A stretch of DNA of 64,000 bases from Tricholoma matsutake (taxonomy: Eukaryota > Basidiomycota > Agaricomycetes > Agaricales > Tricholomataceae). Shown here piece after piece: positions 34,481 to 46,328 of the stretch. Both the position numbers and the translations under genes were made by a program. Location: the NCBI GenBank assembly GCA_026075535.2, contig AP026549.1, positions 7,378,001 through 7,442,000 of the forward strand, written 5' to 3'. The notes beneath the pieces were generated by a model. That model did no database searches and was not told the DNA's origin. It worked only from the letters and a program-made list of their open reading frames with translations. The first letter of the stretch is position 1, and each line of letters opens with the position of its first letter.

Positions 34481-35209
34481 CTGGGCTGGGTGTTGTGTTG
34501 GTCTTGCATGTGACGTGGCACCACTGTGGCCATGTGTCATCCTCAGTAAATGTTCAATGCTGTATTTGGTTGCCAAGAGGCTGTGATATGGCGGCCATGG
34601 TTGTCGCTGCTTAGAGAGATGGAAGCTTGTGGAAGGGGATGGGGATGGAGACAAAGAAGAGACAAAGATGTGGTTGAAGAAAAACCTTTATGTTTGACGC
34701 ATGTTGAATTTCCAGCGGGGTTTGAAATGACTTGGACATCAAGATGTGAGATATGTGATGCATGTGATGGTGGCCGCCGTCGAACTTGAAGCATATAGAT
34801 TCCAAGTTAAAGTTACTACTAGTTCTTCTAGTATCCACTCATGTAAATTACTGACTCTTTGTTACTTTATGTCAATCAATACCATACATCTTACACCATC
34901 TAGCGGAACAACCTTTAGTAGGGTCTGAAATGGTCATTTCGAGCTATTCAACCTATGATACATAGTCATGCAATGTTCTTTTTTGTTTTCCTTCCAGAAT
35001 GTTTTTACAAGTAAAATATGGAAATTAGTGGAGTAGTAAGTACCAGGCACACCGGGGTGTTCAGATTTTCAGGATAAATTTACCAGGGTTCCCGAAAACT
35101 TATAGTGCGCTAGGGAAAACACAGCCTAAAAGCTGGAATAAGTAGCATTCACCATAAATCTCTGCTGCTTAGCGATGTTACTATGCATTAGTCACATTTC
35201 CGGTAATAG
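34481..35209. other. No gene seen
   Basis: Only short frames; none shows family features. Includes the partial third repeat copy near 34530. Confidence 0.5.
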
Positions 35210-37545
35210 ATGGGAATTAAGCCTGAATTAGGAAATCAGGTTTTTCCTGATGTAGTCACAAACAACCCATTTTCTATTGTCTCCCAAAGCTCATCATCAA
35301 ACTCACATAATCTTTCTATAATTCATGAAATTCTATTAAATCCCACCTCTCCAATCTATTTCTTTTCTTCATCTGAATCAGAATTATTGCTCCAGCATCA
35401 TGGTATTCCTGTTCATGCTTCAAACCTCCAACTTTCTCAAATGGGTCTAATACATCATCTTACTAATGGGCTTTGTGCTTACAGCTCTAATATCGGGTGT
35501 ACTTCTAATATTATTGTTTGAAGGTCCAGTCCATGGTTATGTAACAGTCTTTTGGAATTTTGAGATGTAATCTGCTTGTTAAAGCCTTACAACTTATCCT
35601 GGCATTTCAAGACTTTTTGTACACAATGTCAATATAGGACCAAAAATGTTTTGTCATTATGCCTCACTGCCTCAGTGGTTTTTACAGAATTAAACATATT
35701 AAACACAAAACAATTTTTCTAGTTCATACATTTTTCTCAAAACCTTGGAAAATGTATAGACTGGAAAATTTGTTTTATGTTTAATATGTTTAATTCTGTA
35801 AAAACCACTGAGGCATAATGACAAAACCTTTCCAATCATATATTGACATTGTGTACAAAAAGTCCTGAAATGCCAGGATAAGTTGTAAGGCTTTAACAGG
35901 CAGATTACATCTTAAAATTCCAAAAGACTGTTACATAACCATGGACTGGACCTTCAAACACTAACTTCTATTGCGAGCTCCAGTAATGGCTCTAATCTTG
36001 CATTAACCATCTCAAATGAAATTTCCACCGCTCCACTTGACATCCTTTGAATAATTTGTAAAAGTCTTGGGTATCAATGTCCTGCAGATGCTTTTGAACA
36101 TCAGCAACTGTCACAGTGGATGCAAATTCAGCATGAAAAGCTTATGGCTGACTTGCTGCCTAGCCTTGAATCTTTGTTCCATGGCTTCGAACATTTGACC
36201 AAGCCAGATGCTTTAGCGATGGTGGCTAATCATGACTTGTCTCCCCTTGGCTCTTTGGACAATATTAAAAATGCTATTATTGCTCATGTCGCCGAAGGCA
36301 CGTGTGGACATTTCAGTACCGTGTTTCCACCAGTGATAACATTTGATTAGAATGTCCAAATGAATTAACACAGACCCCAGATAATCAAAATGAATTATGG
36401 ATCTTCTTTTTATCACAGCTTTGCAATAAAATCCAGTGGCATTACATCATTTGCTTGATAGCTATGGCATCGCTCATGAGCATCGCGCTTCTTTAAATGT
36501 TTTATGTTGTACACTCAAAACCTATATCCATCAACTTCAAAAGGGTAAATCTCAGTCTGTACTGGAAAACTCACTCACATTTTCTGCAGTCCCTCCAAAG
36601 AGAGCTAAAATACAAAATAGCTGGCTGAAAGTGGTACCTCAAACCTTAAAAGACAAAATCTCTCATCTTTTTCAATTGCACACTTCTAGTGATGTTCTAT
36701 GAGAAACAACTTGTGCTTGTTGTGCTGAATCTTGTCCAGCATCTGATCGCGAGTGGATTTCAACAACTTCATTAACCCTATTGTCTCAGACAACCTGACT
36801 ATTCCCAAATCAATAGTGGATGGCATGACTCAGAAACAGAAATCCCAAGTACAACAAATTCCAATGAAAATTTCACAACATCTCCTTGGCTTGCTCCCAA
36901 TGTTGTTCATCCACCTCTTCCTTATTCAACAGGTGTTCTTGCAGATATCCTCCTTGACCCATCAGGTGTACATCAACTATCTTCAGATGAAGTGATTTAT
37001 GAAATCAATATTTGTTCATCTTGTTTGAGAGCAATTGAAAAGCAGAAAACTCCTCTGCTTTCTCTGGCCAATCAAACATTCCTAGGTCCTGTACCACCAC
37101 AGCTAAAAGATCTAACCCCGATTGAAGAACCCATGATTGCACTCTGTCAGCTCGTCCAACTTAGTGAACAAGATTCTGACCTTACTTTTCCTCAAGTCCA
37201 ACAAGGTTTTCATGGTAATATTATGATCTATCCTCAGCAGCCTCAAAAAATTGCAACTGTACTTCCACCTTCTATAGAGGATGTAATCTCCCCCATTTGT
37301 ATCCTTTTTGTTGGGTCTTCTCCCCCCTCTCATGCATGGCTCTGTAATAAAGCAAAACCTTTAGCAGTTCGTGCTGATAAAGTGTGAGCAGCACTTTTAT
37401 GGCTTAAAGCACATAATCCATTGTATGCCAACATTGAAATTGTGATTAACAGCTTACCAGAAAATGACCTTTTGCCATTCCATATTGAACATGTCATACC
37501 ATCTAAAAGTGAAGATGTATTGACTTCTTGGTACGACTTGGATGT
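35210..37545 (+). pseudogene. Helitron-associated DUF6570-type protein relic, interrupted by a MITE
   Basis: Pieces of one decayed frame: 35210-35513, 35964-36350, 36436-36702 and 36900-37545. The best-preserved part is GPVPPQLKDLTPIEEPMIAL, GFHGNIMIYPQQ, then ILFVGSSPPSHAWL and ALLWLKAHNPLYANIEI, which matches the DUF6570 region found N-terminal to the Rep/helicase part of fungal Helitron proteins. Many stops are present, and the Rep and helicase domains are absent. A fold-back MITE (35514-35961) splits it, and Gypsy-C inserted about 70 bp past its end. Assignment is from memory of the family. Confidence 0.55.
35514..35961. mobile_element. Fold-back MITE, GTTTGAAGGTCCAGTCC family (448 bp), TSD TA
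   Basis: Almost perfect palindrome centred near 35738: TTGTTTGAAGGTCCAGTCCA at the left returns inverted at the right end (TGGACTGGACCTTCAAACAC). TA flanks both sides (35512-35513, 35962-35963). The termini match the 22310-23112 element. It interrupts the Helitron relic and has no coding capacity. Confidence 0.85.
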
Positions 37546-37616
37546 CACTCAGGACACTGGGGTCAGTGGTCGGGTGGTCACCCCCTGGTTGCCCCTGGTT
37601 GTAGCCGCACTGCTGC

Positions 37617-38042
37617 TGTAAGGGGACTAGGGGGGTGCCCTGTGTGTTTTTCCTATTTTTTATGTTCGTCCCATATTTTTCCCCACCTCATTTCCTTCTA
37701 TTCTTCATTTTCTATGATTTTTCTGGATTTTATTACTAATTTTCCCTTGTTATCATGTTTGTATATGTTGACACTTTTATATTTAGAGGCGGAGTACCCC
37801 TTCCGACACATACCCCTTGGTATGATGTCATTCAGCGGCCTTGATCCGCCTATCTCCGCCTTTTTCTATTTTTAGGTTATATTTGATTTTTGTCATCTTC
37901 ACATATACTGGGCATCAGCAAGGGGATCCTTAGAGTTTTCTCTTCGGATTTCCCTTTGCTAGGTGCGCCCCCAATCCCTGTATTATGTAGCATAATTTTA
38001 ACTTTGGATTTCCCTTTGCTAGAGGCTTAGGTTGCCCTTATA
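37617..38042 (+). repeat. 5' LTR of Gypsy-C
   Basis: 426 bp direct repeat of the 3' LTR. All three differences are TG or CA here against CG in the 3' copy. A GGATTTCCCTTTGCTAG word occurs twice near its 3' end. Confidence 0.95.
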
Positions 38043-38208
38043 GTAGAAAACTCTCCCCTAAGGCCCGAAAATCGCGAACGCGCTGCCCAAAATAGGCAGG
38101 TACGGACTGGACGATGCTTCCCAAAGCTCCACAGAGTCCCTACACACCGTTCCAGATACTCTCACCTTTATCACGCCGCCATTTTCGCCAAACCCGCTCC
38201 CTAGCGAC

Positions 38209-39327
38209 ATGGACGCATCAGAACGCTTCGACGCGCTTGAAAGCGACGTTTCCGGAATGTGCGCGCAAATTGACTCGCTTAAATCTACGATTGAAAACTT
38301 CGTTAGGACCCTCCAGGCTAACCCTACGACTAATAGTTCCCCCTTCACGACTCCAAGCGCACCCAACAACGACGTTTTGCCAAATGCGTCCACTAAGGAA
38401 CGTGCCCAGATCAAACCGTCCCCCCCCACCGAATTTAATGGTGCACGTGCGCAGGGATGTGCATTCCTTAATTCCTGTGAGTTATACATTAGTCTCCAGT
38501 CGCATCAATTCGTCGATGAGGCTGCAAAAATTTATTGGGCCTTCACATACATGAAATCTGAATGCGCCTATCTCTATGTGGACCGTATCCTACGTCAAAC
38601 TAAAGAACTCGGTTCTCTACCTTTCTCCACTTGGGGTGACTTTCGAGCTGAGTTTGTACGCCACTTCTGCCCCCTCAATGAACGCCACCGAGCAGTGACA
38701 CGATTTGAGTCATCCACTTACCACCAGGGACGTCGATCCGTGGATGACTATATCAATGAGTTCAAGGATTTGGTGGACATGGCAGGGTATGGGAGTGGGT
38801 TACCAGTGGTGGTGAAGTTCCGACGGGGGCTCAACCGAGAAATTCAGGACCAGATTGCACAGATGTTGGAAGGGCGCCCAGTGGACGATGATATCCTTGC
38901 TTGGTATGAAGCTGCTTCACTCTGTGACGAGAACCGACTCACAAATGCGGCGTTTAATGCTGCATTCCATGCTCCAACTACCACTCATACACCCTACACC
39001 TTCAATCAAAGCCTCCCCCGCCCTAACCCCATTCCTGCTCGTCAAACTCCCACACCAGCCGTCAATGTCCCAGTACCAATGGATGTTGATGCAGCCCGCA
39101 GCCGTGCACGTAAGTTGGATCTCTGCTACTGTTGTGGGGAACCTGGACACAGGGCTGGAGCGTGTCCCCATCGTCAGGATATCCGCATGCTCACCCCCGA
39201 GGGACGAGACGAACTCCTGCAAGATTTGTTGGCACTTGTAGATGTTGAGGAAGCGAAGGATCAAGTTGCAGAGGAGGTTAAGCTGGAAGTTGTAGAGGAG
39301 CAGGATTTTCCTATTTTCAGCGAGTGA
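38209..39327 (+). CDS. gag: Gypsy-C gag
   Basis: 372 residues without stops. A short coiled-coil-like N-terminus is followed by a retrotransposon-gag capsid domain (about residues 70-230; STWGDFRAEFVRHFCP, RRSVDDYINEFKDLVDMAG), a Pro-rich linker and one CCHC knuckle CYCCGEPGHRAGAC (39124-39165), which binds the genomic RNA. It ends with TGA 39325-39327; pol is open in the -1 frame from 39282, giving a 45-nt overlap in which a frameshift could produce gag-pol. No classical slippery heptamer stands out. Confidence 0.93.
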   Translation: MDASERFDALESDVSGMCAQIDSLKSTIENFVRTLQANPTTNSSPFTTPSAPNNDVLPNASTKERAQIKPSPPTEFNGARAQGCAFLNSCELYISLQSHQFVDEAAKIYWAFTYMKSECAYLYVDRILRQTKELGSLPFSTWGDFRAEFVRHFCPLNERHRAVTRFESSTYHQGRRSVDDYINEFKDLVDMAGYGSGLPVVVKFRRGLNREIQDQIAQMLEGRPVDDDILAWYEAASLCDENRLTNAAFNAAFHAPTTTHTPYTFNQSLPRPNPIPARQTPTPAVNVPVPMDVDAARSRARKLDLCYCCGEPGHRAGACPHRQDIRMLTPEGRDELLQDLLALVDVEEAKDQVAEEVKLEVVEEQDFPIFSE

Positions 39328-42300
39328 ATCGTACGCCCTCACTGCCTGTCCATAACTGCTTTGAAGTCTTGTCAGTTGAATCCCCGGAGAATGAATCCAT
39401 TTCTGTGACTGCTCCCCTCTCTGACCCTTCGAAGTTGGCTAAAGATGTACCTGCTCTCCCCATCTCTCCTTCTACTCCACGTCCCAAAATTAAATCATGG
39501 GAGCGTAAACTACCACGCAAGTATATTGTGGCATCCACTCCCTCTGCACATTCCTTAAACCTAGCCATCGAACTGCAGACGACCGACACTGGACAGATAC
39601 TCGGTGTCTCTGCGCTCCTGGACTCTGGTGCGACTGGTCTCTTCATCGATTCCCATCTGGTACAACAACATCATCTAAATACTCGCTCACTCTCATGTCC
39701 AATACCTGTATATAACGTGGATGGATCCCCAAATGAAGCTGGTGCCATCCGAGAGGTTGCAGACCTGGTTCTCCGTTACAAAGATCATAGTGAGCGTGCC
39801 CTTTTTGCTGTCACTCAATTAGGAAAGCAAAAGGCGATTTTGGGATATCCATGGCTTCGAGACCATAACCCAGAGGTCGACTGGCGCACCGGGGAGGTTA
39901 CCATGAGCCGATGTCCATCCCGCTGTCAGACGTGTTTCACAGAAGCCAGGCAAGAACGTCGTGGACAGAAGGCGGCAATACGACGAACTCAGAAGTGTCG
40001 TGCTGGACCCCTGCCTATACCTGAAGTGGAATTGGAAGGGGTTCCTGATCTAATGCCGGACTCGGATGATGATGATGAGGACCCAGAGGAAGTGGAGGAG
40101 GGTGATCGGATCTTCTACACTGCGATTCACTCATCGCATGAGGTGTGTGCCACATCGAACATATCCCAACGCCTCGCCGAGGCCTTCCACAAAAACAACG
40201 CTGCTAAATCCTCTACTAACTCCTTACTCCCTCATCTCCATGAGTTTGGAGACGTGTTCTCCAAGGAGTCATTCGACTCTCTTCCTGCATGTAAGCCATG
40301 GGATCATGCGATCGAACTCACCCCCGGCGCAACCCCTTCATCCTGCAAGGTCTATCCTCTCTCTCCAGAGGAACAACGGCAGCTTGACCAGTTCATCGAC
40401 GAGCACCTGGCCTCTGGACGTATTCGACCATCGAAGTCACCCATGGCCTCTCCCTTTTTCTTTGTCAAGAAGAAGGATGGCTCACTTCGACCGGTTCAAG
40501 ACTACAGAAGACTCAACAACATCACGGTCAAAAATCGCTACCCACTACCCCTCATCTCCGAACTCGTAAACCAGCGCCGTGGAGCCCAATACTTCACCAA
40601 GCTCGATGTCCGTTGGGGCTATAATAATGTGAGGATAAAGGAGGGAGATGAGTGGAAGGCAGCCTTTCGTACCAACCGTGGTCTTTTTGAACCGCTTGTC
40701 ATGTTCTTTGGCCTTACTAATAGCCCTGCCACCTTTCAGACCATGATGAACGACATCTTCCATGACCTCATCCTCGAAGGCATTGTCTGCATCTATCTCG
40801 ACGACATCCTCATCTTCACTCGCACGGTTGAAGAGCACCATCACATCACGCGCCTCGTCCTAGAGCGACTTCGACGGTACAAACTCTACCTTCATCAGGA
40901 CAAATGCGAGTTCGAAAGGACCAAGATCGAGTACCTCGGCCTGATTATCTCGGAGGGTCAAGTGGAGATGGATCCTATCAAGGTAAACGGGGTCACAGCT
41001 TGGCTGATGCCCACGAACAAGAAGGAGGTGCAGTCTTTCCTGGGCTTCATCAATTTTTATCAGTGTTTTATCAAGGATTTCTCACATCATGCACAACCAC
41101 TGTTCGACTTGACAGGAAAGGAGGCATGGAGGTGGGATAATGCACAACAGGAGGCGTTCAAAAAGCTTAAGGAGATGGTCACTTCTGCTCCGATCCTTAC
41201 CTTTGCTGACGATTCGCGTCCTTTTTGTGTAGAAGCCGACAGTTCTGACTTTGCAACGGGCGCTGTGTTGTCTCAGCAGTCTCCGGAGGACCAGAAGTGG
41301 CATCCTGTTGCATTCTACTCCAAAAGCCTTAGTGCTGTAGAGAGAAACTATGAGATCCATGACAAGGAGATGTTGGTGATAATGCGTGCGCTTGAGGAGT
41401 GGCAACACTTCCTCGAGGGTGCCCAACACAAGGTGGAAATTTGGACGGATCACAAGAACCTCGAGTACTTCATGACGGCCAAGAAATTGAACCGTCGTCA
41501 AGCTCGTTGGTCCCTGTATCTATCTAGATTCGACTTCTCCTTGCACCACTGTCTGGGTCGCAGCATGGGGAAGACCGATGCCCTATCCCAACGTGCAGAC
41601 CATGGGGATGGCAGCGGTGACAACCAAAACATTGTGCTGTTGCAGCCAGACCTGTTCACCATTCGGGCACTGGAAGGCATCATACCCCAGGGCGAGGAGC
41701 GGGACATTCTACGTGACATTCGTCGCGCAAACCGTAGCGGTTTACATGAGGATGTTGTCGCCCGAGCTGTTAAAGAACTGAGGAAGGGATCGACCCTTTC
41801 CTTACGTGCGGCAGAGTGGGCTGAAAAGGAGGACTTGTTGTATTTCAGGGATCGCATCTATGTTCCCAATGACCCAGACCTTCGCCGGCGCATCATATCC
41901 CAACACCATGACTCACAGATTGCTGGCCACCCCGGATGCTGGAAGACCTTGGAGCTCACCTCACGGAACTATTGGTGGCCACAAATGTCACAGCTCATTG
42001 GTCAGTATTGTCACACTTGTGACCTTTGCTTACGCACCAAGGTCCCTCATCGCAAGCCTATTGGTGAGCTACACCCTCTTCCTGTTCCAGAGAGTCGTTG
42101 GGATGTCGTCAGTGTCGACTTTGTGGTGGAATTGCCAGAGTCAAACGGGTTTGATGTGGTGATGTGCACAGTTGACTCAGTGGGAAAACGCGCTCACTTC
42201 ATTCCCACTCACACCACTGTCAGTGCCCTAGGTGCTGCTCAACTCTACCTCCACCACGTGTGGAAATTACATGGACTTCCTGGTGCCTTCCTCTCGGATC

Positions 42301-43226
42301 GTGGCCCTCAGTTCATGGCAGAGTTCACTCGTGAGCTGTACCGACTCCTGGGGATCAAACTCCTCGCTTCAACTGCTTATCACCCACAAACTGATGGCCA
42401 GACGGAGCGAGTCAACCAGGAACTGGAGCAGTACATCCGCCTCTTTGTCAATGAATGCCAGGATGATTGGGATGATCTCCTTCCTTTGGCCGAGTTCGGG
42501 TACAACAACCATGTCCATGCTTCCACTCAACAGACCCCTTTCCTCTTAGACACTGGACGACATCCACGCATGGGATTTGAACCTCGCCAAACTCCCTCAC
42601 ACATCGAGACAGTGAATGAGTTCACAGAACGCATGAGGGATAGCTTGGAGGAGGCAAGGGCAGCCTTAGCAAAGGCGAAGGACGACATGGCGCGATTTTA
42701 CAACCAGCGCCACTCCCCAACCCCTCAGTACAAGGTTGGTGATTGAGTTTATCTTGACTCCAGTGACATCTCCACTACACGTCCATCCAAGAAACTCGCT
42801 CATTGCTTCTTGGGACCTTTCCCCATTGTCAAGTGCATTGGAACACATGCCTATCGTCTACGCCTCCCAGCCTCCATGTCCAGACTCCATCCCGTCTTCC
42901 ATGTCATCAAATTGCTTCCAGCTCCCCCAGATCTGTTCCCGGGATGCCATTCACACCCACCACCACCACCTACAGTGATCGAGGGAGAACCCCAATATGA
43001 AGTCGAGTCAATCTTGGACAGCCGTTTGCGTCGAGGAAAACTCCAGTATTTGGTACATTGGAAGGGTTATGGGTATGAGGAGAACTCATGGGTCGAAGAG
43101 TCTGACGTAAATGCCCCTCGGTTAATCAAGGAATTCCACCGACGGCACACTGCTGCACCGCGTCACATTCAAGTCACGGACTTTGGTCGTATACGATTTC
43201 GAATGCATCGGGGTGATGCATCTTAG
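39282..43226 (+). pseudogene. pol: Gypsy-C pol with one in-frame TGA
   Basis: The frame is open from 39282 to TAG 43224-43226 except for TGA at 42744-42746. Protease DSGA is at 39621-39632, reverse transcriptase YLDD at 40794-40805, then RNase H (TDHKNLEYF), an HHCC integrase finger (HHDSQIAGHPG, CHTCDLC), the DDE core (SVDFVVEL, SDRGPQF, GQTERVNQ), GPY/F-like LGPFPIVKCIG, and a chromodomain at about 42990-43150 (YEVESILDSR to NSWVEESDV). The stop lies in the G-D-x-V-Y-L motif, where relatives have a basic residue or Trp, and removes only the C-terminal 160 residues. Otherwise it looks functional. Confidence 0.93.
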
Positions 43227-43237
43227 AGAGGGGGTGA

Positions 43238-43663
43238 TGTAAGGGGACTAGGGGGGTGCCCTGTGTGTTTTTCCTATTTTTTATGTTCGTCCCATATTTT
43301 TCCCCACCTCATTTCCTTCTATTCTTCATTTTCTATGATTTTTCCGGATTTTATTACTAATTTTCCCTTGTTATCATGTTTGTATATGTTGACACTTTTA
43401 TATTTAGAGGCGGAGTACCCCTTCCGACACATACCCCTTGGTATGATGTCATTCAGCGGCCTTGATCCGCCTATCTCCGCCTTTTTCTATTTTTAGGTTA
43501 TATTTGATTTTTGTCGTCTTCACATATACTGGGCATCAGCAAGGGGATCCTTAGAGTTTTCTCTTCGGATTTCCCTTTGCTAGGTGCGCCCCCAATCCCT
43601 GTATTATGTAGCATAATTTTAACTTCGGATTTCCCTTTGCTAGAGGCTTAGGTTGCCCTTATA
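43238..43663 (+). repeat. 3' LTR of Gypsy-C
   Basis: 426 bp, 423 identical to the 5' LTR; followed by the target duplication GCTGC. Confidence 0.95.
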
Positions 43664-43668
43664 GCTGC

Positions 43669-44847
43669 CCCCTCATCGCATCGTCATCCATACCCTGCTC
43701 TTTGGGTCTCCTGGCACCCCTCACCCACAACCTGTACCAAGACAATGCCCTCACATCACAATTCTATGGGGAGGAGGGCAGAGTGGGCATACACAGCTGT
43801 TGTCAAGCTAAAATGACCATTGTGCCTAGAAACAAAAAGGGAAAAGAACATATTTTAGTAAGAAGAAAGCAGTAAACAAAGGCACACTTACCATATGCAA
43901 CAAAGTCAAAGCCATTGATGAGCGCAATGAACATGATGGTGGTGAGAGAGGAATGCAGCAGGGACATCAATTGGGATTTGAATTTGAGAATAAGTCACCT
44001 GATAAGCAAGGCAAGAAGCAGTGAGCGAAGTAGGCAGTTAAGAATAATGGTCAATCAATTCCATTATTCTATTAATTGGCAATGAGAAAGGATGTTCCTT
44101 GGATGTTCCTAGCAGAGAGGTTTGAGCCAGGTTTGAACCTCCCACTCCAGCCTGAACCTTGAACTTCGAACTGAACTTAGGGTCCAGTTCTTCAAAAGTC
44201 CAGTTTGAACCAAAGTTCAGAACCAAACTTTGACACCACTATGCCATACTTCTATGCCAATGCCAATGCCATTGCCAAATACCATGTCCAACACTATCTC
44301 TGATCTGTATATTAACATTCTCCATAGTGTATCACAAGCAAAAATTGTAAAAGTGTATTCATTTGATACTAGTACATGTTATACATATTATGAGAGCGTT
44401 TGACAGTGTCCACCGAACCCATATCATTCAATACACTGTATGTGTTTGATAGACTGTATTATTTGGTACAGTGCAGCTTACCTATGTGATAAGACTTGAA
44501 TGGATCATTCTCGATAAAGTTCCTGGATCAGTGTCTAGAGCATAACTATGGCTTAATAAGTCAAACACACAAGAACAATCCAGTAGTCGACCTATTGTTC
44601 TGACAAGATCAATCTCATTAAGACAATAGATACTGTATAAGACAGCCACAGGAAAGGACACCTGCGAGGGTTGTATGGAAGCAGGGTGGACTGGGTTGCC
44701 GAATGGAAATTTAAAAGCACGAATAGTTGTCCCTGCCAGTCATATGAGGCCCCAGTGGCCGCACCAACAGCTACTAGGGGTGCTACGACTGTGCTTTGTA
44801 GAATGAGGTCATGAAGAGTGGGAGTGTATTGTCGGTCGCCGGTGGGA
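43669..44847. other. No gene seen between Gypsy-C and the STE3 gene
   Basis: Minus-strand GTAAGTGTGCC, TACTAAAA and TTTCTAG (43890-43815) form an intron-like module similar to those in the hairpin repeats. The rest has short frames only and presumably includes the 3' UTR of the receptor gene. Confidence 0.45.
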
Positions 44848-46328
44848 TCAGCCTGTGCCTCGGAAATCACTGTTTGTTGTCATGGAAGAAGTAGAAACGT
44901 AGGTCTGAGGCAAACCACCAGCAACGTCCGCAATGACCCTTGTCTTGTTTGGGGAGAAGTCAAGAAATTTAAGTTTTCTTGGAGTAGGATTACAAGCAAA
45001 AATTAGTGGTGGCATCCTATTTGTAGCAACAGATTCTGGGTTGTGATCTGTGGAGGTTCTAGAGTTGTATGTAAGCAAAGCAATCTATCAGCTCTCTATT
45101 GCTTACATGAATAGTGAGTAAAATAAAGCACCTATTAACCTGGAAGCATGGAACAAACTGGAGAACATACTGCGCAGCCGACACATAGCCCCTGCATGCC
45201 TCTCGGTGAATGCCAAAACATGCAAAGATGGTCAAAGCATTGAAAATCCATGTCCAGCGAGCGATTTCGACACCATATTTCGAACTATCTTGTGACCGCC
45301 AGACGCTGGCGGGTACCAGCAGTGGAGAGGTATCCGAATGTAAATTTTTCCAACCGGGCCAAGGATGGATGTTGTTCCAGTTAACGACGAGGCTATAGAT
45401 GCTGAATGGGACCATAAAGACGCTAGAACCCACAACAATAATGATGACGCGAACGTATTGACTCTTGTCGACAGTGTCATTGGTAGACAGGAACTCACTG
45501 ACTTCGGAGTACTTGTTGTAAAGAGTACGTATAGTGAGGACTGGCGAAGTGGGAATCAACTCAATGACTCAGATTAAGTATACTAAATGAACAGACTTGA
45601 GTACACAGCAGATGCGAGGTAAATGATCATCTGCGGTGCAAATTGGACAGCAACACCAACAGAAGTATCGCTGGTGGCTGCTGCGCAGCCAAGGTCCTCA
45701 AAATTTGCAAACCGAGCAAGTTGCGGGATATACACTGTGACCACCTATTAATATTTTTGGGAGGCACGTGATGGCATAGTGTACTCAGAATAACGACTAT
45801 CATAGGAATTCCCAATCCTGAAGCCAAGTCAAGCATCACAGCACGCCGTTTCTAGAACAGAAGGATAAGGCACTAAGTGTCAATACTATCAGAAGCAAAC
45901 TTGAAAAGTACTTCATTCGTAGTCAATGGCATGTACCCTACGGTCAGAAGATAGATACGGCGAATTGTACACAGAACGGCCACTGGTGCTGCGATACTGG
46001 CGGCAAGTTGAACACGAGAAGCTGGAATATGCATAAGCCTGGCACTACTAACGGAATTGAGCCTCCCACATATGTCACACCAGATTGGTGCCGGATTATT
46101 GACATTATCGTTCCAGATGATGGAGTTGATGGAGTAGATCAGACAACCTAGACCTGTCGCAGCCATATTGAGAGACATTCCTATATTCCAGGCTGTTTAC
46201 ACAGTTCCAGTTCGTGATGTCTGCTGTAAGAAAAATTCTTCACCTTGCATGTATCGTCGAAGAGGGATACAACAAAACACAAAGCTTATGAAGGAAAATG
46301 CTGAGAAGATCCTGTTGGAAGTGGTCAT
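44848..46328 (-). CDS. STE3-type fungal pheromone receptor (seven exons)
   Basis: Exons 46328-46244, 46192-46070, 46021-45912, 45851-45785, 45734-45597, 45540-45132 and 45058-44848; introns 48-73 nt, all GT...AG. The 380-residue product is a seven-helix G-protein-coupled receptor of the STE3 family, which senses lipopeptide pheromones at the plasma membrane in B-type mating loci. Diagnostic segments: AWNIGMSLNMAATGLGCL, INSIIWNDN, APIWCDISSRV, NEKRRAVMLDLASGLGIP, FEDLGC, AVYSILTIRTLY, and the HPWPGW loop. TM1 begins IFSAFSFISF and TM7 is WIFNALTIFACFGI. No stops. The last intron (45131-45059) is the least certain. It could be a mating-type or a non-mating STE3-like receptor. Confidence 0.9.

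Larger units (their letters stand above)
37617..43663 (+). mobile_element. Gypsy-C: young, almost intact chromovirus, TSD GCTGC
   Basis: Two 426-bp LTRs (37617-38042 and 43238-43663) differ at only three sites. GCTGC flanks both ends (37612-37616, 43664-43668). The internal region has intact gag and one pol frame with a single in-frame TGA. LTRs start TGTAAGGG and end CCCTTATA, so the usual CA terminus is TA in both copies. A purine tract (AGAGAGGGGGTGA) precedes the 3' LTR. It is the youngest large element here by LTR identity. Confidence 0.96.

Noticed and set aside
39282..39327. Classical -1 slippery heptamer at the Gypsy-C gag-pol overlap
   Set aside because: No X-XXY-YYZ heptamer lies in the right phase in the overlap; the mechanism remains open.
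44396..44580. Possible small TIR element (GCGTTTGAC ... GTCAAAC)
   Set aside because: Only 7 bp of inverted match and no clear flanking duplication.
44592..44870. Possible C-terminal extension of the STE3 receptor in another frame
   Set aside because: Overlaps the last 23 bp of the receptor only, lacks receptor features, and would need a frameshift.
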